Assembly: GCF_009727055.1 (NCBI RefSeq)
Contig: NC_052352.1
Coordinates: 27,686,740 to 27,750,739 of the forward strand
DNA length: 64,000 bases
Direction: 5' to 3'
Source of the DNA: Benincasa hispida
Taxonomy: Eukaryota > Streptophyta > Magnoliopsida > Cucurbitales > Cucurbitaceae
The translations under genes and the position numbers were made by a program. Positions 1 through 9,593 of the stretch are shown here, in pieces. The first letter of the stretch is position 1. Each line of letters opens with the position of its first letter. Under the pieces are notes generated by a model. That model was not told where the DNA came from, did no database searches, and was given only the letters and a program-made list of their open reading frames with translations.

Positions 1-41
1 CAAGGGCACGCCAGAACAGAGCAAGGCGAAAGAGAGCCAAC

Positions 42-717
42 ATGGCAGAAAACAACAATAATAATGAGGCACCCGAAGTGAATCAAGGGGTGGGCCGGCC
101 AGCGCAAGATCCCGTTTTCCTTGCTGCTGACCGCAACATTCTAATGAAGAACTATGCGGCTGTCTCTTATACACATCTAGATGTGTATAAGAGACAGACC
201 CAGTGCGCCGGCACAAGTGGCCGCAATAAGTTGTATCCAATGTGGAGGGGGCCATGTGGTGGAAATGTGCCCATCAAGCCCTCAGCAAGTATGCACTATC
301 CAGAATAATCCGTACAGAAACACGTATAATCCTGGTTGGAGGAATCACCCTAACTTCGGTTGGGGGGGAAGTCATAACCAAGGTGGGCTAAGTAACCATC
401 AGAACAGCAACTCCAGGAATTGAGGAAACCCTCTACCTTTTCACCAAAACCATAATCAAGGGCATCAGAGACAGCCGCAAAACCAACTATTCTCTTCTAA
501 CATCTCTAGTAATTCATTGGAGTCTCTACTCAAGCAATACATTGAGAAAAATGATGTTGTTATGCAGTCGCAGGCATCTTCAATCAGAAACTTGGAGGTC
601 CAAGTTGGGCAACTGGCAGCCGAACTACGTAGTAGAACACCTAGTACGCTGCCAAGCAATTCTGAAGCCCCAGGATCTCACGAGAAGGAGCAATGTCCTT
701 GAAGACATTGGGCAGAC
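42..717 (+). pseudogene. gag remnant of Athila-like element
   Basis: The capsid-type polyprotein packages element RNA in the cytoplasm. The start at 42 (MAENNNNN...) matches the gag start of the minus-strand copies, including the conserved segment around residues 28-40 (LAADRNILMKNYA). After the adapter at 160-197 the sequence jumps to the zinc knuckle (C-x2-C-x4-H-x4-C variant, CIQCGGGHVVEMC, about 228-268) and the following NPYRNTYNPGWRNHPNFGW segment found in all gag copies here. The roughly 250 residues of the capsid core that should lie between are missing. A stop at 421-423 and frame changes follow. The coiled tail with NLEVQVGQLA reads at 585-615. The copy is not functional as assembled. 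Confidence 0.8.
160..197. other. Tn5/Nextera mosaic-end palindrome (assembly artefact)
   Basis: CTGTCTCTTATACACATCT (160-178) is followed at once by its reverse complement (179-197), the 19-bp Tn5 mosaic end used in tagmentation libraries. Its translation (SYTHLDVYKRQ, MCIRDR) is a familiar contaminant peptide. The gag on the two sides is not contiguous, so this is a chimeric join, not biology. Confidence 0.97.
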
Positions 718-1097
718 AAGCTTGATCGCCTGTGGAGGTGTGGATTGTGTTCATCATGAAAAATTGTCTTCTAGTCCATATCTCAATTTTATGTTTACAT
801 GCTTTCTTAATTATCTTCTTTATTGCTTCATGAATTTTTTTATTTATGACTTCCTTAAACTTTCTTTCAATGCTTTATGAATTTATTTCCCATTTAATTC
901 ACTTGCGTTAATTTCCGTGCTTTCTTTAATTTCCTTACTTTTCTGTCTTAAATGCGTTATCCTTAAATTTTGGTGAATGATTGTTTAATAGGAAGAGAAT
1001 TAATATCACAAAGTCCTTGTGACTTGCGTTGATGAAAAAAAAAAAGAAAAATAAATAATAATAAAATGAAATAAAATAAAACAATTAACATCCAGTA
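718..1097 (+). other. Noncoding spacer after gag
   Basis: AT-rich, with many TTCTTTA/TTAATT runs (about 780-960) and an A-rich stretch at 1032-1082. Open frames here are short and show no family resemblance. I see only element spacer. Confidence 0.5.
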
Positions 1098-1400
1098 TGC
1101 ATTGCGATGATGGGTGCATCTTGTACCAACAAGATACACTTTGCGTTCATCCAACTCAAATGCATTGCGGTGAGGGGTGTGTTGCGCTCGTCTGTATTCT
1201 TTGCCCATCCTTAGCAAAACTGCACTATGTTGAGGTAGTGTTGCGTCAGTAGAAATACCATGCGCCCGTCCTCCAGAAATGTGTTGAGTTAAGGGGTGTG
1301 TTGTGAGGATACATGCATTGTTGCACGTCCTCTGCAAAGATGCATTTGTGTTAATGGATGCATTGCGTTAATTCTTAACCTTACGCCCATCCGAAAAAAC
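1098..1400 (+). repeat. Five degenerate ~60-bp tandem repeats
   Basis: Units begin at 1098, 1161, 1221, 1280 and 1341 (lengths about 63, 60, 59, 61 and 60). Each opens with a TGCATTGCGGTGA-like block, has a GGTGTGTTGCG-like centre and ends with a GCCCRTCCTYnGCAAA-like block. Units are diverged, so the array is old. Tandem repeats in noncoding 3' regions are known in Tat/Ogre and Athila gypsy elements; this array lies just before the env-like ORF. Confidence 0.8.
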
Positions 1401-1793
1401 CAAAGAAAAAAAAATTATTTTTGCAAATTGAGAAGTCCAATCACTTAGGCTTCTAAGGACATGATGAATTTTCAGTTGAAAGGACGTACATCTCTGCAAA
1501 TTCATAAATGTGAGGCGCGCGACAGTAGGCTTTTTGTGTACCTCGAGGCCTACCACCGCAGAATTTGTGTTGGGCCCAGCAAGGCCCAACTTATAAATTT
1601 CGTCTCCTCCGTCTTAGGTTGTTTATTTGAATCTCTTTGCAACCAGAAACCCTAAATCGCCTTTGCATATCAAACTTACTCTCTTCCTAAAACCCTAAGT
1701 GTTCCCCAGCTTTCTTGCTCAGTTCACCCATGGCCGACCAACCATCTTCTTTACCCTCATCACCCTCATCAGCCCAAATCACTGCTCGAGAGG

Positions 1794-3922
1794 TGATGAC
1801 ATGTAGAAATGCATGTCATCTTAGTCCTTTTATTTAGAATTATGAAGGTTGTTAGGCAGAAATTGCGTCCATCATGATAGGAATTCATTAGAAAAGGAGT
1901 TTGCGTCGATCAGCATGGCGAATCTCAGCTAACCCATTACTTTGTGTTAATTATGCATTCAATGTTCTATTTTTGTAGCTAATGCAGGAAATGAATGCAA
2001 ATGCGGAAACCATACCATCGCACAGACGACCACATGCGGGGAAACACTCCATCGCAAGGCAAACGCATCGATTAACGCATGGATGTTGCGGTAATCAGCC
2101 GTATGCGTCCATCGCATGAGAGTTGCACTCGTCAAGCGATTGCGGTCATCATGTGGAATTGCGGTGTTAAGCAAATGTGGTCATTGAATGATTGCAGCTA
2201 AGCGACAATGGATTTGGGATCAACGCAAGGTTGGTGGAATGAATGCATCAACGCATCTACATCGAGAAAATCCAAAGTCGATGCTAACATTTCACCTACC
2301 GCGTCGTTGGTGGCAGAGGTTTAGAAAGGACTGACGCGCCAAACATCAGACTCAGAGTAGTCCAATTAATGCTGTCGGCAGTCAAAACTCTATAAATAGA
2401 AGCCGATGATCGAAATTCCAAGTCATCTGGAGATTATCCCTCAACCAGGGATTTTCCCCGCGATCAAGACAAAAATACGTGAGAAGACGCCTGAGAGTTC
2501 TTCACCTCCTTCATCGATTCCCAGTGTCGATCGGAGCCTTCGATCGAAGTTAGATCTCGAGAGAGTTAGCTTCTCCGCCCATCCATGCACCACCGGCAGC
2601 CTTGACGCACATCCGCTGGAAGCAAAGTTTTGCTTCCAGCTGGTCAGTTCTTTTCCTTTCTTTTTCTATAATGTATTGTATGACATTTTGAATTAAGGGA
2701 TTAATACAATTGTTTTCAATGCATTTCTCTATTCCTTCGACTCTATCTCCATCTTCTTGCTTAGCATCTTTACTTTCATTGCAACACTTAGTGGGAGTGC
2801 TTGGGTATTGCATACTTAATCATGTGGATTAGGGATATTAAGCATGAGCAAACCACCGAGAGGTGTACGTTGCACGAGTATGTGAGTAATCTTACTTGCT
2901 TAGTGTAAAGCTGCTGCAACGCCTGTCTATGGGCTAATGCATTGCTTGTCTATGAACGAAGTCAGCAACAATCAACTGCCTGGGAGGGTAAGTGGTTAGA
3001 CGCATTAAGCAAGGTATGTGTTGTTCACTAGGGATAGTAACAATCTTGCGTCAACCAAGTTCATGCATTTTTTTTTCTTATATTGTGCCCAACATCCCTT
3101 TAGAGCTACTCAAGAGAGAGTCTAAAGAAAGAACCTAATGACTCGATAGAGCTAGGTTAGAATCTAGACTCGAGAGAGCAAGATTAGATCGGCATAAGCA
3201 AGAGATAGGAACTTAGAGATAAGCTATGTTTGTCAACTCTGCATCGCATGCATCTTAGGAATAGGAATGATGATATGTGGTCGTATTGTTTATGTATCAT
3301 TGCATAGACAAGAATTAGAGGCTTATGTGTAGGCCCTATAGACACCTCTGCACATACATCGCATGCGTTCTAACAATTAGAAGCCATAACATTCGCGCCG
3401 AGAGGTGGTTTACTATTGTATATGAGTTGCATGATTGCATGGCTTACATTGACTAAGGTTCCCTTGTGGTCACTCTTAAGGGTTGCAATGAAAACATCTC
3501 CACATTTTATCCATTTCCCCATCCATTTATTTCCTGTCGAGGTTGTCGCATTTCTACCTGTCATGCATATTCTCTTTGCGTTGTCTGTTAGATAGGAGTA
3601 GGAGTAGGATTAATTAGCAGCAACCCCTCCATTCTTTTATTTAAACCTCCACATGCACAATCACCACAAACATTTAGTACAAGTCCCTGTGTTCGACCTC
3701 AGATTACCTGAGAAAACTTGCATTCATGTTATACTTGGCGTGTACGCAAGAAAACTTGTGGCAGGATGCACGATCATTGGATACATTATTGGCGCAATTT
3801 CATTCCAATGCATGACCAATCAACGTATGGTTATCAACGCATATTTTAGGAACATGCATCACATAATGCGTCCAAGGGAAGTTGGGTGTCGAGTAAGATT
3901 GACTTCCAATTTCCCGTCATTA
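1794..3922 (+). mobile_element. Solo LTR, family B, TSD AGAGG
   Basis: 2,129 bp starting TGATGACATG and ending GTCATTA (from TCA by one change), flanked by AGAGG at 1789-1793 and 3923-3927. It contains TATAAATA at about 2390-2400 and the shared GTTCGACC segment at 3682-3700. No internal sequence is present, so this is the product of LTR-LTR recombination. It sits inside the env-like ORF. Confidence 0.92.
2390..2400 (+). promoter_or_regulatory. TATA box of family B LTR
   Basis: CTATAAATAGA about 600 bp into the LTR, the usual place of a retroelement Pol II promoter. The matching box in the 59218 copy is at about 59800. Confidence 0.6.
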
Positions 3923-6900
3923 AGAGGTGGCAGTCCTCGCGGCAAGCTGTCGTCTCACCGCCCAATCACAAACCATCCCTCGAGTCGCCAGAAAACCTCG
4001 GCAAAAGCCCTTAGCAGTTAAACCACTTCAGTTTAAAAGGGGGCAGAGATCAGAAAGCACCCCACTCCCAACATTGTCCTCTGAAAGTGAAAAGAAGAGA
4101 AGGGACGATAAGGAGGTGTTTGGGAGTATACTCAGCAACATGGAGAAGGAAGGAGGACTGCTCGAAGCTAGGGTTGTGAACCAGCCACTACCTTCGGAGG
4201 AGGAGATGGAGGAAGCATCAAGGAGAAGCACTTTGGCAATCTTGGATCCTAAGGAAACTGTTCAAGCAGAATCATATGAGGGACCCATCAGGGTCGCTTT
4301 GGAGGAAGCAGTGTCGGAGAAGCAGCCAGAAGTGGCTGAGGAGAAGAAGAAGAAGAAAAAGATCAAAGAGAAGAGGGCTGAAGAAGATGAGGAAACCCAT
4401 CAAATCAAGAAAAAAGAAGAAAGGATGGGTGAGAAGAGGGAACGCCGGCGGGAAGAGAGGCACCTGAAGAAGGAGGAAGAGAGGAGAAAGAGGGTTGAGA
4501 GCCCAGAACTGAACGGAGAATCCACCTCCTAAGGGGGGATAAGGGGGAGTCAGCACAATTGAGAAAATCAGCGCTACCCGAGGAGGAAACAACGCAAGTA
4601 AGATTGATTGCGACTGATGATGGAGAAGATGCAGGCATCACCCCCTTGACGTGGTGTCGCAAGGAGAATGCACCGCAAGGGTCAATAATTGACCCACCAA
4701 TTTTTCAAGATGCATTAGAAGAGAAGGAGAGGAGAAGAAAAAAGGAGGAAGAAAAGCAAGTGAAAATGTTGTGGGCACAACAAATCATCGTAGAGGTAGT
4801 AGAAGAAGAAAATTACAAGATGAGGAGGTGCGCCGCAACAATGAGAGATCAGCAGAAGAGGAAAGAAAAAGGCTCAAGGAAGAACAACGCATTTTACTGG
4901 CCTCAGAGCAATTTGAAAGAGAATTTGAGAAAGAAATGAGAGAAGATGAAGAAGAAGAGAGGAAGAAGAAGAAAGAGAAGGAGAAGAAGCGTCGAGCAAA
5001 CGTTCAGCGCATAAGAGAGAAGAAGGGAAAAGAAATTACAGAGTGGGAGAAGGAAGAACAACGAAAGGCAAGGGAAAGGAAACAAAAGCAAAAATCCCGC
5101 CTTGCGTTGACCAAAGAGAAGGGTAAAGCAGTTGTAGAAAGCAGTGAGTCTGCGTTGGCTAAAGGACGATCATTAAGGAAGAAAGAAAATGACGATATGA
5201 TGATAGAGATGGGATTCTTCCCTGTGCCAACACCACTACCAGACTTGATCACAAGCGTTGTATTGGAGCATGGATGGGAAACATTTTGCCAGTGCCCATC
5301 CATCGTCATTCCAAAGGTAGTGTGAGACTTCTACAATGGACGGCTCCATGGCACCAAAGATGCGGTGACCATGAAAGGGGGAGTGGTGCCTTTCAGCGCA
5401 AAGGACATCAATGAGTTGTATCAGATGAAGGACATCCCGGATGCATCGGGTAATAAAATCATTGATGATCCCACAGAAGAGCAGATGGAAGATGCGCTGA
5501 AGGTATTAATGCAACCAGGCACTCAGTGGTCGGTTTTCTTAAAAGGCATCAGAACCCTGGCGTCCAAGACATTGCTTCCAGAGGCGCGGCTTTGGGTATA
5601 TTTGGTGAACCGAAAACTCCTCCCGAAATCCCATGACAAAACAATTTCGAGGGATAGAGTCATGGCCGCATACTGCATCGCACGCGACATTCCAATAGAC
5701 GTGGGCCAGTTGATCGCAAGACAAATTCGAGGTTTTGTGGGGCACCTAAGAGGCCAATATTTCTTTCCTTGGACAGTCTCAAGCCTATGCGTCTCATTAG
5801 GTGTGGGTATTGAAGAGGAACCAATGTCGGATGTACATGATCTCATCAACGTCAAGATTTTGAGAATGCTTCTCAAAGATTCCCCACATTGGCCCGAACT
5901 TCCACCTAAAAGACCCATGATCGACTTAAATGCGCCGCAACAGCCAAAGCCAAAGAAACAACGCAAGGATGACAAAGAAAGGAAAAATTCCAAGAAGCAT
6001 CAACGCAAGATCAAGAAACCTTGGATCCTTTGCCTTTGATAATTCGCCCTCCAAGCCCTCATGCAGAACCTTCTCCCTCACTTCCCAAACATTTCACTAA
6101 CCTTCTCCTTGTTTCTAATTCTCCATCCATATATCCAATAGCTCCATCTTCACCTTCATCATCACCGCAACTTTCCCTTCCATCGCCGCATGTTGATGAC
6201 CCACACGATTTGGGTGAAGGCACTTCTGCCCAACCCTAAAACGATGATGGCGAAACATCACAGGCACAACCCACCATTGCCTCCTTAGCTGCTGAACTAG
6301 CAGATATCCGGTCCCTTCTCTCCCAGCAACATGACTTTTTCTGCCAGAGAATAAATGAGGTAAACGAGCGAGTAGAAGACTTACAACGCAATGCTGCTAT
6401 GACAAGGCAAGTGATGATCAATATTCAACGCAACATCTATACGATCCACCTGAACCAAAGGCAATTAGCAGAGCGCATCCATGAGTACTTCAACTTTCTG
6501 ACAACATATCTTCATGGTCCCATGGTGCCTCCGCATTTTCAGCAGCATCTGAATTTCGAAGAAGCTCCTCGCGTACCTCGTCAGAATCCTCCACTAGAAC
6601 CTCTTCCTCCTCAATAACTTTACAATTTTTTTATTGCGGTCATTCTTTTATTCTTACTTCATTTATTATTTTTATATGTATAGAAGCTAATTCTTTGATT
6701 CTTTGTACATGCAAAAATTTTGTATTGCGTTATTTGTATTTCTTTGCATACTCAGTTAATTTTTAATACAACTGAGTAGCAATCCTTTCCCTATGCCTTA
6801 GCCTCTTTTTTATCATCCTTTGTCATTATTTACGATATTCTTGATCTTTTATTTTGCATTATTCATTGCGTTGCCATGATGAGTTATATGCATACACTTA

Positions 6901-7263
6901 GTAGCATTTCCCACACTTTGTATTTTATGACTAACACTTAATTAATTCGTAGCTATAACACTGTTTTACCTTTTATCCTTTAAAATTCTGCTCAAACCTT
7001 CTTTTCAAAATTTTGTCTAAGTGTTTGTCTATTCTGTCCAAACAACGCGATGAGAACCTTGTGCATCTTTAAATTTGAGGGTGGGGAAGGTCTGACTAAA
7101 TGCGATCAAGTAGATGCAGTCATGAAGAATATGCGTTCATTATTATTGTCAAAAAAATTGAAAATAAAATAATTTTTTTCATACAAAACTCCAATGTCAG
7201 TGCAAGGGAAATCCCAAAACAATCCCAACTTGATAAGAGTTAAGTCGTGAAAGGAACGTGCTT

Positions 7264-7310
7264 GTAGTTGGATGTTCGTATGACACCCGTGGGAGCAAGC
7301 CAAAACAAAG
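7264..7310 (+). repeat. Paired 3' noncoding motif, copy 1
   Basis: Core TAGTTGGATGTTCGTATGAC, then ACCCGTGGGAGCAAGCCAAA. The same motif recurs at 7453-7500, on the minus strand at 19909-19959 and 20046-20092, and at 57910-57956 and 58042-58090. Confidence 0.85.
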
Positions 7311-7452
7311 GTGAGTTTTCAAGAACGACGCAATATGGAAAAAAATGAGAAGAAGAAAAATAAAAGAATATAAGAGACAACTCCTCTGATCGGCAAAAAA
7401 TATACTTAGTTGAAATTCAAGAGTTAAAGTTGAGATTGGCACACAACAACCA

Positions 7453-7500
7453 TAGTTGGATGTTCGCATGACACCCGTGGGAACAAGTCAAAACGAATGG
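7453..7500 (+). repeat. Paired 3' noncoding motif, copy 2
   Basis: TAGTTGGATGTTCGCATGAC, then ACCCGTGGGAACAAGTCAAA, about 190 bp after copy 1, in the same orientation. Confidence 0.85.
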
Positions 7501-7810
7501 TGTAACCATGATCAACAGTCTCTAATAAATGACGCAAATTTGACCACCACATCCGGACGCATCGAGTTGTTTTCGCAAGAAGAGGTAAACATTCTTTTTA
7601 AAACTAGAAAAGCATTTTTTAGTAGAAATTTGTTGTATAGAAGAATAAAGTAGGGATTTGTTATGAATTATCAAGGATAGAAGGAAATTGTGTTGTTAAG
7701 TAATGTTGCCTAGGTGGAGCATTCGGAGCAACCAATTGATGCAAAATTTAGGATAGGAATTTAGCAATATTGCCTTAGTAGAAGATATACCTGAAGACAA
7801 GCATATATCT

Positions 7811-7823
7811 AAATTTAGGGGTG
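7811..7823 (+). other. Polypurine tract
   Basis: AAATTTAGGGGTG directly before the LTR start TGATAACTTG. The same tract precedes the LTR at 58448 and, reversed, at 19563. It primes plus-strand DNA synthesis. Confidence 0.85.
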
Positions 7824-8517
7824 TGATAACTTGTAGAAATACAAGTTATTTATACTGTTTTATTTAGATATTACGGCCAAAAGAAAGAAAAGTTGTGTCG
7901 ATAGTATAGAAATTGGCTAAGAAATGCGAAAATTATAAATTGTCCTCAATACACCCACTGACACCATTGCGATGGTAGAAAAGAATGTTTCAGCTCTGTT
8001 CTGTAGGAAATCAACTCACCGCATGCGTTCCTGGCTCAAAGATAAACTGAACAACGCATCTACGTCACATTGCGCCTGTCAATCAATAATGAAGAGACGA
8101 TCAAAGCAATGATGGCGCATGCGACAATCGATCAAGAGCTTTGCGATCAACGCAATTTCAACTGCATGCGGTAATAAAAAAACAACACCACATGGGAGCA
8201 AACGATCAAAGATGTAAAGAGCAATGCAATTGCAGAGGATTCGGACGCGTGTACAGCTTTCAGTTGTGCATTTATGACAGGAATGATTGTATAACAGAAG
8301 GAATATTCACTCCACCATTTCAGGAACTGTCTTAACAATAAAGTGGGGACCACACTGCAAAGAGTTAAAGCTTCGCCTATAAATAGCTTCTGCAATTCCA
8401 TTGAAAAATATACTTGATACAGGGAGACATGTATGTACTGATCTGAGAGAGAGACTGGTCTGAGCACCTGATCAGAGTAGATCCGGGATAATCAAGAGAC
8501 AAGGCCGAGAAATGAGT
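7824..8517 (+). mobile_element. Family C LTR, truncated 3' LTR
   Basis: Starts TGATAACTTGTAGAAATACA right after the polypurine tract and tracks the family C LTR at 29838 through the TATA region (CCTATAAATAG, about 8378-8388). It stops near 8517, where inverted family A LTR sequence begins, so the 3' two-thirds is lost. Confidence 0.8.
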
Positions 8518-8843
8518 CCTTTCACCCGAATGCGCCCACCATGTTGCGTTGACCAAGTTGCGGTGATCTTTCTTGGGCGAATGTTTGCGAGCACGATCAA
8601 CGTAAAGCCTTGTGGTAAAGTTGTGCTCGACCAATGAATTCCTATGCTCACAATCTTTGCATTGCGTTAACGCATATTCTGCACAAAAATACAAAAATCA
8701 GTAGTTCTAATGCACTGAACGCATACGACTGCAATATTATAGAATTTATGCTTAGTGGACGCAATTTAAAATATTTCATTAACGCATTCCAACATTGTTT
8801 ATGAACTTCGTACTATGATAACGTGCATTTCTACCCATTATCA
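8517..8843 (-). mobile_element. Family A LTR 5' segment, inverted
   Basis: Reads as the reverse complement of the first ~330 bp of a family A LTR, ending ...CATTTCTACCCATTATCA at 8843. It abuts the rest of a plus-strand family A LTR at 8844. The edges carry an imperfect 20-bp inverted repeat (8518-8537 and 8844-8863). Confidence 0.75.
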
Positions 8844-9444
8844 GGGCGCATCTGGGTGAAAAGCATAATAAATCACGATGGGATAGAAAGCTGATGACGG
8901 TTGATTCCGAATTAAGTTGACAAGCTGCTAACGAACTACTAAAGCAAGTACACTCAACTTTTCATTGACAAATATTTGGCACATCAGACAGAGAATTAAT
9001 GTCATCCCATCAGTGCAATCATAAGTGAGAATAAGCCTTTCACCCCGAAGCTCTATAAATACCGAAGGCATTCTTTAGTGAAGGAGTTCGTCATGTTTTG
9101 TGCAGTTAGATAATTTTCTCCATAGTTAGAAGTAGCCTTGTTCTTAGTTTTTCTTTTATTTAGAAGGTGGAAGTGAGGGAAGTGAGATTGTACCGAAAGA
9201 TCGTTCCAGTAAACTTGGAAGAGTGTTGGAAGCGTCGAGATAAGATAGAGGGCCAACTCCTGCAGAAGCAAGAACATCTTTTGAACAGAATAGAGTTAAC
9301 AGTGTAAAAGCCTTGGGAAGTAAGGAATTGCTACTAGGCTCTCTATCCTTATCTTCCATTGTTATTTTGTACTTTGAACTTATCTATAGAAATGGAATTT
9401 ACTTCTTTATATTTGTTCACTCTCTATTTATTACGCATGAGTGG
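8844..9444 (+). mobile_element. Family A LTR, left half, split by an insertion
   Basis: Plus-strand family A LTR sequence (GGGCGCATCTGGGTGAAAAG onward, TATA CTATAAATAC at about 9052). It continues at 14863 after the element inserted at 9445-14862. Together with the inverted 330 bp, the two halves add up to about 1.7 kb, one LTR. Confidence 0.8.
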
Positions 9445-9593
9445 TGATGCTTGGTTTTATGAAGTGAATTGCGATGGTGAAATTGCATTGAGCACTCAAG
9501 TTTCCTCAGCGGAATCCAAGTGTAAACTTCACTGAGTTTCCTGGTAAGACCAGGGTTGAACTTAGGGACTTGTGAAAATAGGTTGCGTTGGAA
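9445..9593 (-). mobile_element. 3' LTR stub
   Basis: Matches the first 149 bp (plus-strand view) of the LTR at 13192, then switches to reverse-transcriptase sequence at 9594. Confidence 0.85.

Larger units (their letters stand above)
1730..6617 (+). pseudogene. Env-like extra ORF of Athila-type element, split by a solo LTR
   Basis: The extra ORF found 3' of pol in Athila-type elements. It starts at 1730 (MADQPSSLPSS...), is interrupted after 21 codons by the solo LTR at 1794-3922, and resumes at 3928 in the same frame. Next comes a very charged Lys/Glu-rich coiled stretch (about 4080-5170). Then follows a globular domain (about 5200-5920; MGFFPVP, PFSAKDINELYQM, RVMAAYCIARDIPIDVGQLI) that I recognise as the plant-transposon-protein domain carried by such elements. 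The end is Pro-rich with a coiled coil (6021-6617). Stops or frame changes at 4532, about 4940, 5322, 6039 and 6237 make it a pseudogene. I see no convincing transmembrane segment, so env-like reflects position only. A related copy lies at 46741-48952. Confidence 0.72.
6618..7810 (+). other. 3' noncoding region of the Athila-like element
   Basis: No coding potential seen. It contains a purine tract (AAATTTGAGGGTGGGGAAGG, about 7071-7090) just beyond the env-like ORF, and two copies of a roughly 47-bp motif (7264-7310 and 7453-7500) that also occurs twice in the matching region of two other elements in this window. Confidence 0.7.
1..7823 (+). mobile_element. Athila-like Ty3/gypsy element, internal region (5' end outside window)
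   Basis: Plus-strand internal region of an Athila-like LTR retrotransposon. In order it holds gag pieces (42-717), a noncoding stretch with 60-bp tandem repeats, an env-like ORF (from 1730) broken by a solo LTR, a second noncoding stretch, a polypurine tract, and the start of a family C LTR at 7824. No protease, reverse transcriptase or integrase is present between gag and the env-like ORF, so pol was deleted, or lost at the assembly junction at 160-197. The 5' LTR lies left of the window. Assignment to Athila rests on similarity of gag to the other elements here and on the position of the extra ORF. Confidence 0.8.

Noticed and set aside
963..1337. 124-codon minus-strand open frame
   Set aside because: It lies over the 60-bp tandem repeats and has no family resemblance; a chance frame in repeated sequence.
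1098..1400. CRISPR-like array
   Set aside because: Units are contiguous with no unique spacers, and this is plant nuclear DNA.
4272..4592. Leucine/phenylalanine-rich minus-strand frame that looks membrane-spanning
   Set aside because: It is the antisense shadow of the Lys/Glu-rich coiled part of the env-like ORF (GAA/AAG codons read backwards as Phe/Leu).
5523..5993. 156-codon minus-strand frame
   Set aside because: Overlaps the conserved globular domain on the plus strand, whose motifs are shared with the copy near 48300; the antisense frame has no such support.
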